A DNA stretch of 43,734 nucleotides, taken from the NCBI GenBank assembly GCA_003576975.1, contig QEVD01000040.1:1-43734 (forward strand), in the 5' to 3' direction. A model generated the notes under the pieces. That model saw only the letters and a list, made by a program, of their open reading frames with translations. It did no database searches and had not been told where the DNA came from. Below, piece by piece: positions 26,275 to 35,481 of this stretch. The DNA is from Candidatus Zhuqueibacterota bacterium (lineage in GTDB: Bacteria; Zhuqueibacterota; Zhuqueibacteria; Zhuqueibacterales; Zhuqueibacteraceae). Both the position numbers and the translations under genes were made by a program. Positions within the stretch are counted from its first letter, which is position 1. Each line of letters starts with the position of its first letter.

Positions 26275-27105
26275 ATGACGCGAGTCGTTGAAGTCGGCAA
26301 GCTCAAAATCGGCGGTGGTCACCCGATGGCCCTGATTTGCGGGCCGTGCGTGATCGAAGACGAAAAGACGATGATGACGGCCGCCGAGCGCATTTGCGCC
26401 ATTGCGGAGAAGCTCGGCTTCCCGTTGATCTTCAAGTCCTCTTATCTCAAAGACAATCGTTCCTCGGAGTTGAGTTATCAAGGTCCGGGCTTGAAGGCGG
26501 GACTCGCGATGCTGCGCAAGATCAAGGAGCAGTTTCACGTTCCCGTCTTGTCGGATATTCATGATGCGCACGACGCCGAAGCCTGCGCCGAAGTTTTGGA
26601 TGTGATTCAAATTCCAGCGTATCTATGCATGCAAACCACGCTGACTCTCGCCGTGGCAAAAACCGGCCGGGTCGTTAATGTGAAAAAAGGTCAGTTTCTC
26701 GACCCCGGCGATATGCGTAATGTCATTCAAAAAATCGAGCGCGCGGGCAATACCAATATTATTCTCACTGAGCGCGGTGCTTGTTTTGGTTATCACAATC
26801 TGGTGGTCGATATGCGTGCGCTCGTGACCATGCGCAATCTCGGCTATCCGGTGATGTTTGATCCCACGCATTCGGTGCGCGTGTATGGCCTGCCCTCGTC
26901 GGATCCGCGCGGCGGCAAACCGCAGTTCGTGCCGGCGCTCACGCGCGCCGGTGTGGCCGCGGGCTGTGATGCACTGTTCATTGAAGCGCATCCCAATGTT
27001 TCAGAAGCCAAATGCGATGCCGCAAGCCAGTGGCCGCTTGACAAGCTGGAAGCGCTACTGGAACAGGCAAAGACGATCGCAGAAGCCTCACGAAAGTTTT
27101 GGTGA
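26275..27105 (+). CDS. kdsA: 3-deoxy-8-phosphooctulonate (KDO-8-P) synthase
   Basis: Condenses phosphoenolpyruvate with arabinose-5-phosphate to KDO-8-phosphate. 276 aa TIM barrel. Visible: LICGPCVIEDEKTMM near residue 20, FKSSYLKDNRSS near 58, LSDIHDAHDAE, IQIPAYLCMQTTL, TERGACFGYHNLVVDMR near 163, and MFDPTHSVRVYGLPSSDPRGG near 195. The Cys in CGPCVIE corresponds to the metal-ligand cysteine of the metal-dependent class, as in Aquifex, so this is probably a metal-requiring enzyme. It follows pyrG and precedes kdsD. The leader (AAAAAGAGAAACAA) has only a weak Shine-Dalgarno. Confidence 0.96.
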   Translation: MTRVVEVGKLKIGGGHPMALICGPCVIEDEKTMMTAAERICAIAEKLGFPLIFKSSYLKDNRSSELSYQGPGLKAGLAMLRKIKEQFHVPVLSDIHDAHDAEACAEVLDVIQIPAYLCMQTTLTLAVAKTGRVVNVKKGQFLDPGDMRNVIQKIERAGNTNIILTERGACFGYHNLVVDMRALVTMRNLGYPVMFDPTHSVRVYGLPSSDPRGGKPQFVPALTRAGVAAGCDALFIEAHPNVSEAKCDAASQWPLDKLEALLEQAKTIAEASRKFW

Positions 27106-27158
27106 AAATTATTACAGCCATTCCCTGGGCATTTTGCAGGCGCGCGAAGTGTAACGCG

Positions 27159-27183
27159 TTCTCACCGACACAGACGGTGAGAA
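27159..27183. other. Perfect hairpin in the kdsA-kdsD spacer
   Basis: TTCTCACCG (27159-27167) pairs with CGGTGAGAA (27175-27183) over a 7-base loop. No T-run follows on the plus strand, so it is not a standard terminator. It may pause transcription or stabilise mRNA ends. Confidence 0.55.
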
Positions 27184-27253
27184 AATATCCGGTTCAAACC
27201 CGTGCTTGCATACCGCCTGATTCCAACAGAATGGCGCGAATCCTTGATTGTTC

Positions 27254-28219
27254 ATGTCATCCTTTCTGAATATCGCTCGCGAAGTGATCCGCATCGAGGC
27301 CGAAGCCGTGGCTGCCCTCGAAAGCCGCATCGACGCCAACTTCGAACGGGCAGTAAACTTGCTCTTTGACTGCAAAGGCCGGGTGATCGTTTCGGGCATC
27401 GGCAAAAGCGGCATTATTGCCCAAAAAATTGCGGCGACGTTGTCCAGCACAGGCACAGCCGCGATGTTCGTGCATCCCGCGGAAGCGGCGCACGGCGACC
27501 TCGGCATGGTGATGCCCGGAGATGTCGTAATTTGCATTTCCAAAAGCGGCACGACCCACGAGTTCTACTTGCTCATCTCGTTGTTCAAACGGCTTGAGAT
27601 TCCTCTCATCGTCATGACCGCCAATCCGCATTCGCCGATTGCGGAGCGTGCGGAGGTAATCTTAGATATCAGTGTGAAACGCGAAGCCTGCCCGCACGAT
27701 CTTGCGCCGACCGCAAGCACAACGGCCACACTCGCACTCGGCGACGCGCTGGCGGTCGCCTTGCTAGAAAAGCGCCACTTCACGCAAGACGATTTTGCGC
27801 TGCGCCATCCGGGCGGAACATTGGGGCGCAAGCTGCTGTTGCGGATCGATGATGTCATGTATACCGGCGATCGTGTTGCGGCGGTGGGCCTCGCGGCTTC
27901 TCTGGATGAAGTCATTTTGGAAATCACCAGCAAACGCTTTGGCGCAACGTGTGTCCTAGATGAAAATGGCAAACTCGCCGGCATAATAACCGACGGCGAT
28001 TTACGGCGGCTGTTGCGGCGCAAACAAGACGTGCATGATCTGGCAGCGCGGCAGCTCATGACACCCGATCCGAAATCCGTACACGCCGGCACGCTCGCCG
28101 CAAAAGTACTGGAGATCATGGAGGAGCATGACATTATGCAGATGATCATCGTCGACGCCGAGCATCGCCCGGTGGGCATGGTGCATTTGCACGATTTACT
28201 GAAGGCGGGGATTGCTTGA
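27254..28219 (+). CDS. kdsD: Arabinose-5-phosphate isomerase (KpsF/GutQ family)
   Basis: Converts ribulose-5-phosphate to arabinose-5-phosphate, the KDO precursor. 321 aa: an N-terminal SIS domain (RVIVSGIGKSGIIAQKIAATLSSTG near residue 36; HPAEAAHGDLGMV; VVICISKSGTTHEF near 91; TTATLALGDALAVALLE near 157) and two C-terminal CBS domains (VMYTGDRVAAV, then LMTPDPKSVHAG). HPGGTLGRKLLLRIDDVM links them, as in the family. ATG at 27254 preferred; a TTG six bases earlier is possible. It is followed by an acyltransferase gene rather than kdsC. Confidence 0.94.
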   Translation: MSSFLNIAREVIRIEAEAVAALESRIDANFERAVNLLFDCKGRVIVSGIGKSGIIAQKIAATLSSTGTAAMFVHPAEAAHGDLGMVMPGDVVICISKSGTTHEFYLLISLFKRLEIPLIVMTANPHSPIAERAEVILDISVKREACPHDLAPTASTTATLALGDALAVALLEKRHFTQDDFALRHPGGTLGRKLLLRIDDVMYTGDRVAAVGLAASLDEVILEITSKRFGATCVLDENGKLAGIITDGDLRRLLRRKQDVHDLAARQLMTPDPKSVHAGTLAAKVLEIMEEHDIMQMIIVDAEHRPVGMVHLHDLLKAGIA

Positions 28220-28343
28220 CGAGAAGCATGAACGGGAAATTCCGTTCGAATATGACCGAAGACTTCGTGATTATGAATAATTCGGATGGCAAATCTGCAG
28301 CAAGGCAACACTTCAACATCTCACTGCCATCTTGAGCATCGCC

Positions 28344-29252
28344 ATGAGCCAGAAGCCGCTTGGGAAACGCCTCAAAAATGGCGCGATTTATTGGTTCATT
28401 CGAGTTTTGCTGTGGCTGATGCGCCGGTTGTCGCGACGAGCCGCGCTGTTGTTCTTTGATCGCTTGGGACTTTTCGCTTTTCATGTGCTGCGCAAAGAAC
28501 GTGAAAAAACGCTGCGGCATTTGCGCCTGGCGTTTGGCAAAAACCTTCGTGAAGCTGAGATTGTAAGCTTGGCGAAATCCTGTTTTCGCGCGTTGGGCCG
28601 CAATGCCGCCGAGGCCATGCGCCTGCGCCGGTTGCTGCACGATGGCCTCGGCCGTTGCGTGACATTCGTTGGCCGCGAGCATCTCGAGGCGGCGCTGGCC
28701 AAAGGCAAGGGCGCGATTTGCATCACCGGCCATATCGGTTGTTGGGAGTTGATGGCGGCCTTCATTGCGCAACATTTTTCGCTTGCCGTGGTGGGCACAG
28801 CGCTTTATGATCCGCGTCTCGATGAACTTCTGGTGGCCGAGCGCAAACTCGCGGGTTATCACAACATTCCACGGCATGCGGGCGCCGCGCGCGAAATGTT
28901 GCGCTGGCTGAAATCCGGCGGCGTGTTGGGCATTTTGATTGATCAAGATACGCGCGTCGAAGGCGAGTTTGTTGACTTTTTTGGCCAACCGGCTTACACG
29001 CCCGTCGGTCCCGTGATTTTTGCCGGGCGTACCCAAGCTCCGATCGTGCCGCTCGCGATCTGGATGAATGACGATTACTCACACACCGTCGAAATCCGGC
29101 CGGAGATTCCATTGCAACAAACCGGTGATGCGCGGGCCGATCGCGTTGCAAATGTGGAACGATGTTCAAAAGCCGTGGAAAGTTTTATCCGCGCCCATCC
29201 CGAGCAATGGGTGTGGATGCATGAACGCTGGAAAACGAAAATGCCGGTTTGA
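28344..29252 (+). CDS. Lipid A biosynthesis lauroyl/myristoyl acyltransferase-like (LpxL/HtrB family)
   Basis: 302 aa from ATG at 28344 (a TTG at 28332 is also in frame). An N-terminal membrane-prone helix (AIYWFIRVLLWLMRRLS, then ALLFFDRLGLFAFHVL) is followed by the acyltransferase motif ITGHIGCWELMAAF near residue 132, where H and E form the HX4E catalytic pair, and LGILIDQDTRVEGEFVDFFG near 195. The closing VWMHERWKTKMP is family-typical. It should add a secondary acyl chain to lipid A precursors at the inner membrane. It sits where kdsC commonly occurs, between kdsD and lptC. Confidence 0.9.
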   Translation: MSQKPLGKRLKNGAIYWFIRVLLWLMRRLSRRAALLFFDRLGLFAFHVLRKEREKTLRHLRLAFGKNLREAEIVSLAKSCFRALGRNAAEAMRLRRLLHDGLGRCVTFVGREHLEAALAKGKGAICITGHIGCWELMAAFIAQHFSLAVVGTALYDPRLDELLVAERKLAGYHNIPRHAGAAREMLRWLKSGGVLGILIDQDTRVEGEFVDFFGQPAYTPVGPVIFAGRTQAPIVPLAIWMNDDYSHTVEIRPEIPLQQTGDARADRVANVERCSKAVESFIRAHPEQWVWMHERWKTKMPV

Positions 29253-29280
29253 GGCCTGTGCCTGCACGGCTTCGTGGGCA

Positions 29281-29301
29281 GCCGGTAACCGGCAATTTTT
29301 T
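29281..29301 (+). terminator. Weak terminator-like hairpin before lptC
   Basis: GCCGG (29281-29285) pairs with CCGGC (29289-29293) over a 3-base loop, followed by TTTTTT. The short stem suggests partial termination; the lptC start is only 15 bp further. Confidence 0.4.
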
Positions 29302-29315
29302 AGAATATCATTGCA

Positions 29316-29864
29316 ATGAAAAAAAACGTATTGTTGCCAGCCGCCTTCACGCTTTTGCTGGCCGGTTGTCAATCCTCTCCGCAAACGGCCAGCACCTCAA
29401 AAGGATTTGACGGGCCGGAACAAGAAGGCTGGAATAGCAAAGTCACGGTCACAAGTGCGGGCCGCGTGGCTGCCATCGTGCAATACGGCCATATGGCAAA
29501 ATACGCGAAAGAGCATCGCGTTTTGTTTGATGAAGGCGTCGTGGTTGATTTTTACGGCAAAACGGGCGAGCATTCTTCCAAGCTTACTTCGGAACGCGGC
29601 ATTTTGTACGAGAACAACAACGATGTCGAAGCCCTGGGTAACGTCATTGTCGTGTCTGACAGCGGCACGACGCTGCGCACCGAAAAATTACGCTGGCTGA
29701 ATCAGCGTGAAAAAATTGTGAGCGACGAGTTTGTCACCATCACCACGGCCAAAGGCGATTCCCTTTATGGCAAAGGCTTTGAATCCGACGCCACCATGAA
29801 AGAATGGTCGATTCGGCAGCCGTCAGGCGTGAGCAAGAAAAAATTGAATTTGCCGAATCGGTAA
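29316..29864 (+). CDS. lptC: LPS export system protein LptC (lipoprotein form)
   Basis: Part of the LPS transport bridge, passing LPS from LptBFG to LptA in the periplasm. 182 aa. The N-terminus MKKNVLLPAAFTLLLAGCQSS has a lipobox (LAGC), so it is likely lipid-anchored rather than held by a transmembrane helix as in E. coli. The body has the OstA/LptC beta-jellyroll pattern: AKYAKEHRVLFDEGVVVDFYG, HSSKLTSERGILYE and VSDSGTTLRTEKLRWLNQREKIVSDEFVTI. It is followed at once by lptA and lptB, which confirms the assignment. Confidence 0.9.
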   Translation: MKKNVLLPAAFTLLLAGCQSSPQTASTSKGFDGPEQEGWNSKVTVTSAGRVAAIVQYGHMAKYAKEHRVLFDEGVVVDFYGKTGEHSSKLTSERGILYENNNDVEALGNVIVVSDSGTTLRTEKLRWLNQREKIVSDEFVTITTAKGDSLYGKGFESDATMKEWSIRQPSGVSKKKLNLPNR

Positions 29865-29954
29865 CACGGCGCGAAGAACATGTTTACGCGAGCTTATGAC
29901 AATTCGCAACACCTTTGCAGCGCCAGCAGTATTTGTCGCAAACGGTTGTTGCGA

Positions 29955-31091
29955 ATGAGATGGTTTTCTCTTGGCTGCCTGCTGTTGTTGCTGGGCGGCA
30001 CGTCAGGAGGTTTTGCACAAACGCAACCAGGCCGCTTGCAATTGGTACACGCCGATTCCGGGCGCTCCGTGAGCGAGGGCGGCTTTTCCGTGATGGAGCT
30101 GATCGGCAATGTCAAATTCGTGCAAGACAGCTTGGAGATCGTTTGCGATCGCGCCCGCCGGATTCCCGAACGCAATCTCGTCGAGTTGCTCGGGAATGTT
30201 GAGGTGCAGGAGGGCAAGAAACGCTTGCGCGCCGCACGCGTAAATTATTTCGAAGATCGCCGCGTGCAGGAAGCCATTGGCAATGTCATCATGAATGACG
30301 AGTCCAGCGAATTGACCGCCCACAAAGTCACATACTTTGAACGCGATAGCCTGGTCATTGCCGAGCGGGAAGTGATCATGACGCAGCGTGACAAGCGCGT
30401 GCGGCTCACCTGCGGCAGAGCCGAATATCGCCGCCGCGATGAATATGCCAAAGCCACGATCACGCCGGTGCTGGTCGAGCTGGATTCCCTGGGCGAGGAG
30501 AACATGCGCATCACCGGCGACATGATCGAAATGTTTGGCGGAGGCAGCCGCGCCAAAGTTACCGACAAGGTTGAGATAACGCGACAAGAAACACGCGCCA
30601 CATGCGGCGAAGCGGAATATTTTCGTGATGAAAAGCGTCTGGAGCTTAGGCGCGAGCCAGTCGCCTGGCGCGAAGACGAGGAAACCAAAGGCGAAACAAT
30701 TGAATTATTTTTTAACGACGATCAGAAACTGGTGAAATCCGTCGTTTCAGGGAACGCCACGGCCACCTCGGCAGTCGATTCGGTGCGCAGCGGACAGCGC
30801 ATCAATGCCCTTTCCGGCGGCACGATTACCACGCACTTCAAAAACGACCAGGCCGATCAAGTAGTTGTTGAAGAAACGGCAACCAGTGTGTATTATGTCG
30901 TCGAAGACGGCAAAGAAAAGGGCACGAACCGCGTGCAGGGTGATCGTATCACTCTCTTTGTGGAAAACAAAGAACTGAAACGTGTGTTGGTGCAGAGCAA
31001 TCCCGGCACCTCGAATGGCAGATATGAGCCGGTGTTTTCGGCGGTTCCCGGCAGCGCTGCGCCCGGGCAAAATAAAAAAGCCGGCAATTGA
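29955..31091 (+). CDS. lptA: LptA/OstA-like periplasmic LPS transport protein, extended
   Basis: A periplasmic bridge component. From ATG at 29955: signal peptide MRWFSLGCLLLLLGGTSGGFA, then about 355 residues. An ATG at 29880 is in frame but would precede the signal peptide with a polar extension; neither has a strong Shine-Dalgarno. Repeated OstA-type beta units are visible: MELIGNVKFVQDSLEIVCDR, LLGNVEVQEGKKRLRAARVN, SELTAHKVTYFERDS, VRLTCGRAEYRRRD, MRITGDMIEMFGG and RATCGEAEYFRDEKRLEL. At about 378 aa it is twice the length of E. coli LptA (185 aa), so it may hold two or more jellyroll modules. It lies between lptC and lptB. Confidence 0.87.
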   Translation: MRWFSLGCLLLLLGGTSGGFAQTQPGRLQLVHADSGRSVSEGGFSVMELIGNVKFVQDSLEIVCDRARRIPERNLVELLGNVEVQEGKKRLRAARVNYFEDRRVQEAIGNVIMNDESSELTAHKVTYFERDSLVIAEREVIMTQRDKRVRLTCGRAEYRRRDEYAKATITPVLVELDSLGEENMRITGDMIEMFGGGSRAKVTDKVEITRQETRATCGEAEYFRDEKRLELRREPVAWREDEETKGETIELFFNDDQKLVKSVVSGNATATSAVDSVRSGQRINALSGGTITTHFKNDQADQVVVEETATSVYYVVEDGKEKGTNRVQGDRITLFVENKELKRVLVQSNPGTSNGRYEPVFSAVPGSAAPGQNKKAGN

Positions 31092-31133
31092 AGTCGTCTG
31101 ACAGCGCCGGCCTTGGCATATGAAAATTATAAC

Positions 31134-31856
31134 ATGCTGCGTTCCGAACGTCTAGTCAAAATCTATAACAAACGGCGCGTCGTCAACCAGGTCTCGATCG
31201 AGGTCAAGCAAGGCGAGATTGTCGGCCTGTTGGGCCCGAATGGCGCGGGCAAGACGACGACGTTTTATATGATCACCGGCATGATCCGGCCGACCGAAGG
31301 AAAGATATTTCTCGAGGACGTTGAAGTAACGGCCATGCCGATGTATCGCCGCGCCCAGCTTGGCGTCGGCTATCTGTCGCAAGAGCCCAGCATCTTTCGC
31401 CGGCTCACAGTCGAGCAGAACATTCTGGCGATACTCGAGACGCGCCCCATGTCGCAGCGCGAGCGGCGCCGGCGGTTGTCTGAATTATTGGAAGAATTGG
31501 CGATCTCGCATCTCGCCAAAAACTACGCCTACACGCTCTCGGGCGGTGAGCGCCGCCGCGTCGAGATTACGCGCGCGTTGGTGACGAACCCCAAATTTAT
31601 TTTGCTGGATGAGCCGTTTGCCGGTGTCGATCCCATTGCGGTGGAAGACATTCAGGATATCGTGCGCGGCTTGAAACAACGCGGCATCGGCGTGCTGATC
31701 ACAGATCACAATGTACACGAAACTCTGTCGATCACCGATCGTGCGTATTTGTTGTATGAAGGAACCGTGCTGAAATCCGGCACGACCGAGTATCTCGCCA
31801 ACGACCCGGAGGCGCGCAAGCTGTATTTAGGAGACAAGTTTCGTCTGGATAGATGA
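31134..31856 (+). CDS. lptB: LPS export ABC transporter ATP-binding protein LptB
   Basis: The ATPase that drives LPS extraction with LptF/LptG. 240 aa from ATG at 31134 ([17 protein letters not shown]); a TTG at 31113 is the other option. Walker [20 protein letters not shown] near residue 32, Q-loop [15 protein letters not shown] near 80, signature [16 protein letters not shown] near 136, Walker [16 protein letters not shown] near 158, switch histidine in [12 protein letters not shown] near 192. The C-terminal LYLGDKFRL is conserved in LptB. Genes lptF and lptG are not in the window. Confidence 0.96.
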   Translation: MLRSERLVKIYNKRRVVNQVSIEVKQGEIVGLLGPNGAGKTTTFYMITGMIRPTEGKIFLEDVEVTAMPMYRRAQLGVGYLSQEPSIFRRLTVEQNILAILETRPMSQRERRRRLSELLEELAISHLAKNYAYTLSGGERRRVEITRALVTNPKFILLDEPFAGVDPIAVEDIQDIVRGLKQRGIGVLITDHNVHETLSITDRAYLLYEGTVLKSGTTEYLANDPEARKLYLGDKFRLDR

Positions 31857-31881
31857 AAGGAATTTCGGAGATGCATTCGAC

Positions 31882-33351
31882 ATGCTGAATTTATCGCAAA
31901 AACTGAGTCAACAGCTCCGGCAGTCGCCGCAGCAGGTATTGCTGTCTTCCCTGCTGCAATTGCCGACGATCATGCTCGAACAAAAGCTGCGCATGGAGAT
32001 CGAACAAAATCCCTTGCTCGAAGTCGTGGATGAAATGGAGATGGAAACCGAGCAGGAACAGGAAGACGAGATTGAAATCGAGCTGGAGCAGAAAGAAGAA
32101 GAACCGCGCGAAGAAGCGCTGGCAGAAGTCAATATCAACGAAGAAAACGAGAAGGAAAATCCGGAGAAGGATGACGTCGATTGGGAGGCCATTCTCGGCG
32201 ACGAGGAGAACTACGAATACCGGGCGCCGCGCGACAACAGCGTCGAAGTGTACGAACAGCAAGAAGCTTCGCAAGAAACTCTGCCGGAGCATCTGCTCAC
32301 CCAATTGCACATGCAGCGCCTGGATGACGAGGAAATCACCATCGGGGAATACATCATATGGAACATCAATGAGGATGGCTATCTGGCGTGCTCCGTGGAA
32401 TTGATCACGCAGAATCTCGGCATGACCATCGAAAAAGTGGAAAAAGTGTTGCGGGTGATTCAACGTTTCGATCCGGTCGGCATTGCGGCGCGCACCCTGC
32501 AAGAGTGCCTGTTGATTCAGCTTGAAGAGAAAAACCCGCGCCACGAGCTGGCGATTAAAATCATCAAAACCTGTTTCGATGATTTTACCAACAAGCGTTT
32601 CGAAAAAATCGCAAAGAAGCTCGAGATCAGCCTGGATGACATCAAGGCCGCGATGGATGAAATCACCCAGCTCAACCCCAAGCCCGGCGAGGGCTATTTC
32701 TCTGCGCAGGATAACGCCATCGTGCCGGATTTGACGGTCGATCGTGACGGCGACGAATTTCGCATCATTCAGCACGATTCCAACGTGCCGCATCTGCGCA
32801 TCAACAATCGCTACAAGGACATTTTGCTGAAGAACGCCAAGAACCGCCAGCAGGCGCGCGAGGCGCGCGAGTTCGTGAAAAAACGGCTGGAGTCGGCGCG
32901 CTGGCTGATCAACTCGATTCATCAGCGGCGGCTCACGATTCTGCGCGTGATGGAGGCGATTGTGCAGAAGCAGCGCGACTTTTTCGAGCAGGGTAAGCAA
33001 TACATCAAGCCGATGATCCTGAAAGATATTGCCGATGAAATCGGCATGGATATTTCCACCGTCTCGCGCGTGACCAACGGCAAATACGTGCAAACCGAGC
33101 ACGGCGTTTTCGAATTGAAGTATTTTTTCAGCGAGGGGCTGCGCTCGGATGACGGTGATGAGGTGTCCAACCGCCGCATCAAGCAGCGGATTCAAGAGAT
33201 CATCAATGCCGAGTCGCCCCACAAACCGTTGAATGATCAAACCATCGCCAACATCCTCAAAAAGGAAAATTTCAACGTTGCGCGGCGCACCGTGGCAAAA
33301 TACCGCGAACAAATGATGATCCCGGTTTCGCGCCTGCGCCGCAAGATTTGA
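31882..33351 (+). CDS. rpoN: RNA polymerase sigma-54 factor
   Basis: A promoter-recognition factor that needs AAA+ activators. 489 aa. Region I, glutamine/leucine rich (SQKLSQQLRQSPQQVLLSSLLQLPTIMLEQ); region II, strongly acidic (about residues 45-120); then the core-binding domain (EYIIWNINEDGYLACSVELI, ...RVIQRFDPVGIAARTLQECLL). The C-terminal HTH carries ...TVSRVTNGKYVQTEHGVFELKYFFSEG and the RpoN box ARRTVAKYRE near 475. It directly follows lptB, as in many Proteobacteria and others. No obvious -24/-12 promoter was spotted in this window. Confidence 0.97.
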   Translation: MLNLSQKLSQQLRQSPQQVLLSSLLQLPTIMLEQKLRMEIEQNPLLEVVDEMEMETEQEQEDEIEIELEQKEEEPREEALAEVNINEENEKENPEKDDVDWEAILGDEENYEYRAPRDNSVEVYEQQEASQETLPEHLLTQLHMQRLDDEEITIGEYIIWNINEDGYLACSVELITQNLGMTIEKVEKVLRVIQRFDPVGIAARTLQECLLIQLEEKNPRHELAIKIIKTCFDDFTNKRFEKIAKKLEISLDDIKAAMDEITQLNPKPGEGYFSAQDNAIVPDLTVDRDGDEFRIIQHDSNVPHLRINNRYKDILLKNAKNRQQAREAREFVKKRLESARWLINSIHQRRLTILRVMEAIVQKQRDFFEQGKQYIKPMILKDIADEIGMDISTVSRVTNGKYVQTEHGVFELKYFFSEGLRSDDGDEVSNRRIKQRIQEIINAESPHKPLNDQTIANILKKENFNVARRTVAKYREQMMIPVSRLRRKI

Positions 33352-33480
33352 ACACATAAGTTTGCTGCAATTCTCATCCGCACGCGCTGCTTGCGATGTC
33401 CAATCCCGGGACGTGCAGGCGTATGAGGCATAAACAACGTTTACAATTCATGGTTATTGTATTTTATCCAAAGGCTCCAC

Positions 33481-34026
33481 ATGTTTCCACCGATTCACGC
33501 CACGACGATTCTGGGTGTGCGCCACAAAAATAGTTGTGCGCTTGCCGGCGACGGCCAGGTCACCTATGGCGATACTGTCTTGAAAATGAGCGCCAAAAAA
33601 ATTCGACGTTTATACAAGGATTCCGTGCTGGTCGGCTTTGCCGGCGCCGCTGCCGATGCCTTCGCGCTGTTTGAAAAATTCGAAGAGCGCCTGGACAAGT
33701 TTCGCGGCAATCTCAGCCGTTCCGCCGTCGAATTGGCGAAAGAATGGCGTACCGATCGCTATTTGCGCCGCCTTGAAGCACAGCTTGTTGTGATGGACAA
33801 GGAAAAAACCTTTGTCATTTCCGGCACCGGCGATGTCATCGAACCGGATGACGGCATCATCGCAATCGGTTCGGGCGGCGGTTATGCCATGGCCTCCGCG
33901 CGCGCGCTGGCGCGCTATTCGAATCTCTCGGCACGGCAAATCGTCGAGGAGGCGATGAACATTGCGGCGGATATTTGCATCTACACCAACAAAAACCTCA
34001 TGATCGAAGAACTCAATTATGGATAA
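33481..34026 (+). CDS. hslV: ATP-dependent protease subunit HslV (ClpQ)
   Basis: The peptidase dodecamer of the HslUV protease. 181 aa from ATG at 33481: a short propeptide MFPPIHA is followed by [21 protein letters not shown], where the first Thr (residue 8) becomes the N-terminal nucleophile after processing. [32 protein letters not shown] and [16 protein letters not shown] follow. The ATG is preceded by a weak Shine-Dalgarno (AAAGGCTCC). Its 3' end overlaps hslU by 8 bp if hslU begins at 34019, so the pair is translationally linked. Confidence 0.96.
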   Translation: MFPPIHATTILGVRHKNSCALAGDGQVTYGDTVLKMSAKKIRRLYKDSVLVGFAGAAADAFALFEKFEERLDKFRGNLSRSAVELAKEWRTDRYLRRLEAQLVVMDKEKTFVISGTGDVIEPDDGIIAIGSGGGYAMASARALARYSNLSARQIVEEAMNIAADICIYTNKNLMIEELNYG

Positions 34027-35461
34027 ACTACTATTCGGAGAAAAAGCAGCAGTGGACGAGATGGAAAAACTAACGCCACGACAAATCGTGCTCGAGTTGG
34101 ACAAATACATTATCGGGCAGGATAAGGCCAAACGTTCGGTGGCAATCGCATTGCGCAATCGCTGGCGCCGGCAGCATGTGCCGGAAAATCTGCGCGAAGA
34201 AATCATGCCGAACAACATCATACTCATCGGGCCTACCGGCGTGGGTAAAACTGAAATCGCGCGGCGGCTCTCGCGTCTGGCAAAAGCGCCGTTCATTAAA
34301 GTCGAGGCTTCTAAATTCACCGAAGTCGGCTATGTTGGCCGCGACGTCGAATCCATGATTCGTGATTTGACGGATCTCTCCGTTGCCATGGTGCGCTCTG
34401 AAAAAACCGCGGCCGTGCAGGAACAGGCGGAGAAACTGGCGAATGAGCGTTTGCTCGATTTGCTGATTCCCAACGCCCGGACGCGCAAGAAAACAGCGGT
34501 GGTGCGTGAAGCCAACGACTTGAACGATGAGCTTGAAGTGCTGGGTGACGACGAATCGGAAAACGAGGCGGAACAACGCCGCCAGCGGACGCGTGAAAAA
34601 TTGCGTGACCAGCTAATAAACGGAAAACTCGAAGAACGCCTGGTTGAGCTGGATGTCTCGGCCGACAACATGCCCATGATGCAAGTCATTACGCCCATCG
34701 GCGTCGAAGAGTTAGGCATCAACCTGCAGGATTTGGTGGGCAATATGTTGCCCAAGAAAGTGAAGCGCCGCAAAATGACCGTAGCCGAGGCGCGTGTTCA
34801 CCTCACCCAGGAGGAAGCCAGCAAGCTGATCGACATGGATCAGGTGGTGAAGGAAGCCATCTCACGCGTGGAAAACAGTGGCATCGTTTTCCTTGATGAA
34901 ATCGACAAAATCGCGGGCGTCAAGAACACCGCCGGCCCCGATGTTTCGCGCGAGGGCGTGCAACGCGATTTGTTGCCGGTAGTAGAAGGCACCAACGTGT
35001 TCACGAAGTACGGCATGGTGAAAACGGATCATGTGCTGTTCATTGCCAGCGGCGCGTTTCACGTGTCGAAGCCTTCGGATTTGATTCCCGAGTTGCAAGG
35101 CCGTTTTCCGATTCGCGTCGAGTTGAATAATCTGACGGCCGAAGATTTTGTGCGCATTCTCACCGAACCCAAAAACGCGCTGATCAAACAGTACATTGCC
35201 ATGCTGGCAACCGAAGGCGTCGAGCTTGAATTCGACAAGAGCGCCATCAAAGAAATTGCGGAAACCGCGTTTCGGGTAAACGAAAAAACGGAGAATATCG
35301 GCGCGCGGCGTTTGCATACGGTATTGAGCGCGTTGTTGGAAGAGATTCTCTTCGAGGTGCCGGATAAAAAGACCGATAAGATCACAATTACGGCAGACCA
35401 GGTGCGCACCACGCTGAAGGAAATTACTGAAGACGTCGATTTGAGCCGCTATATTTTATAG
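34019..35461 (+). CDS. hslU: ATP-dependent protease ATPase subunit HslU (ClpY)
   Basis: The AAA+ unfoldase that feeds HslV. 480 aa if started at 34019; an ATG at 34061 ([20 protein letters not shown]) matches the common N-terminus and gives 466 aa. Walker [17 protein letters not shown] near residue 72; [21 protein letters not shown]; the intermediate I-domain about 120-250; Walker [14 protein letters not shown] near 287; sensor/arginine motif [12 protein letters not shown] near 358; [21 protein letters not shown] near 424; the C-terminal DVDLSRYIL tail that docks into HslV. Confidence 0.96.
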   Translation: MDKLLFGEKAAVDEMEKLTPRQIVLELDKYIIGQDKAKRSVAIALRNRWRRQHVPENLREEIMPNNIILIGPTGVGKTEIARRLSRLAKAPFIKVEASKFTEVGYVGRDVESMIRDLTDLSVAMVRSEKTAAVQEQAEKLANERLLDLLIPNARTRKKTAVVREANDLNDELEVLGDDESENEAEQRRQRTREKLRDQLINGKLEERLVELDVSADNMPMMQVITPIGVEELGINLQDLVGNMLPKKVKRRKMTVAEARVHLTQEEASKLIDMDQVVKEAISRVENSGIVFLDEIDKIAGVKNTAGPDVSREGVQRDLLPVVEGTNVFTKYGMVKTDHVLFIASGAFHVSKPSDLIPELQGRFPIRVELNNLTAEDFVRILTEPKNALIKQYIAMLATEGVELEFDKSAIKEIAETAFRVNEKTENIGARRLHTVLSALLEEILFEVPDKKTDKITITADQVRTTLKEITEDVDLSRYIL

Positions 35462-35481
35462 TTTTCTTCGAGGAATGGCGT

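Noticed and set aside
31891-33357. Long open frame on the minus strand opposite rpoN (about 488 codons)
   Set aside because: It is a shadow of the GC-biased rpoN codons; its Phe/Leu-rich translation has no recognisable domains.
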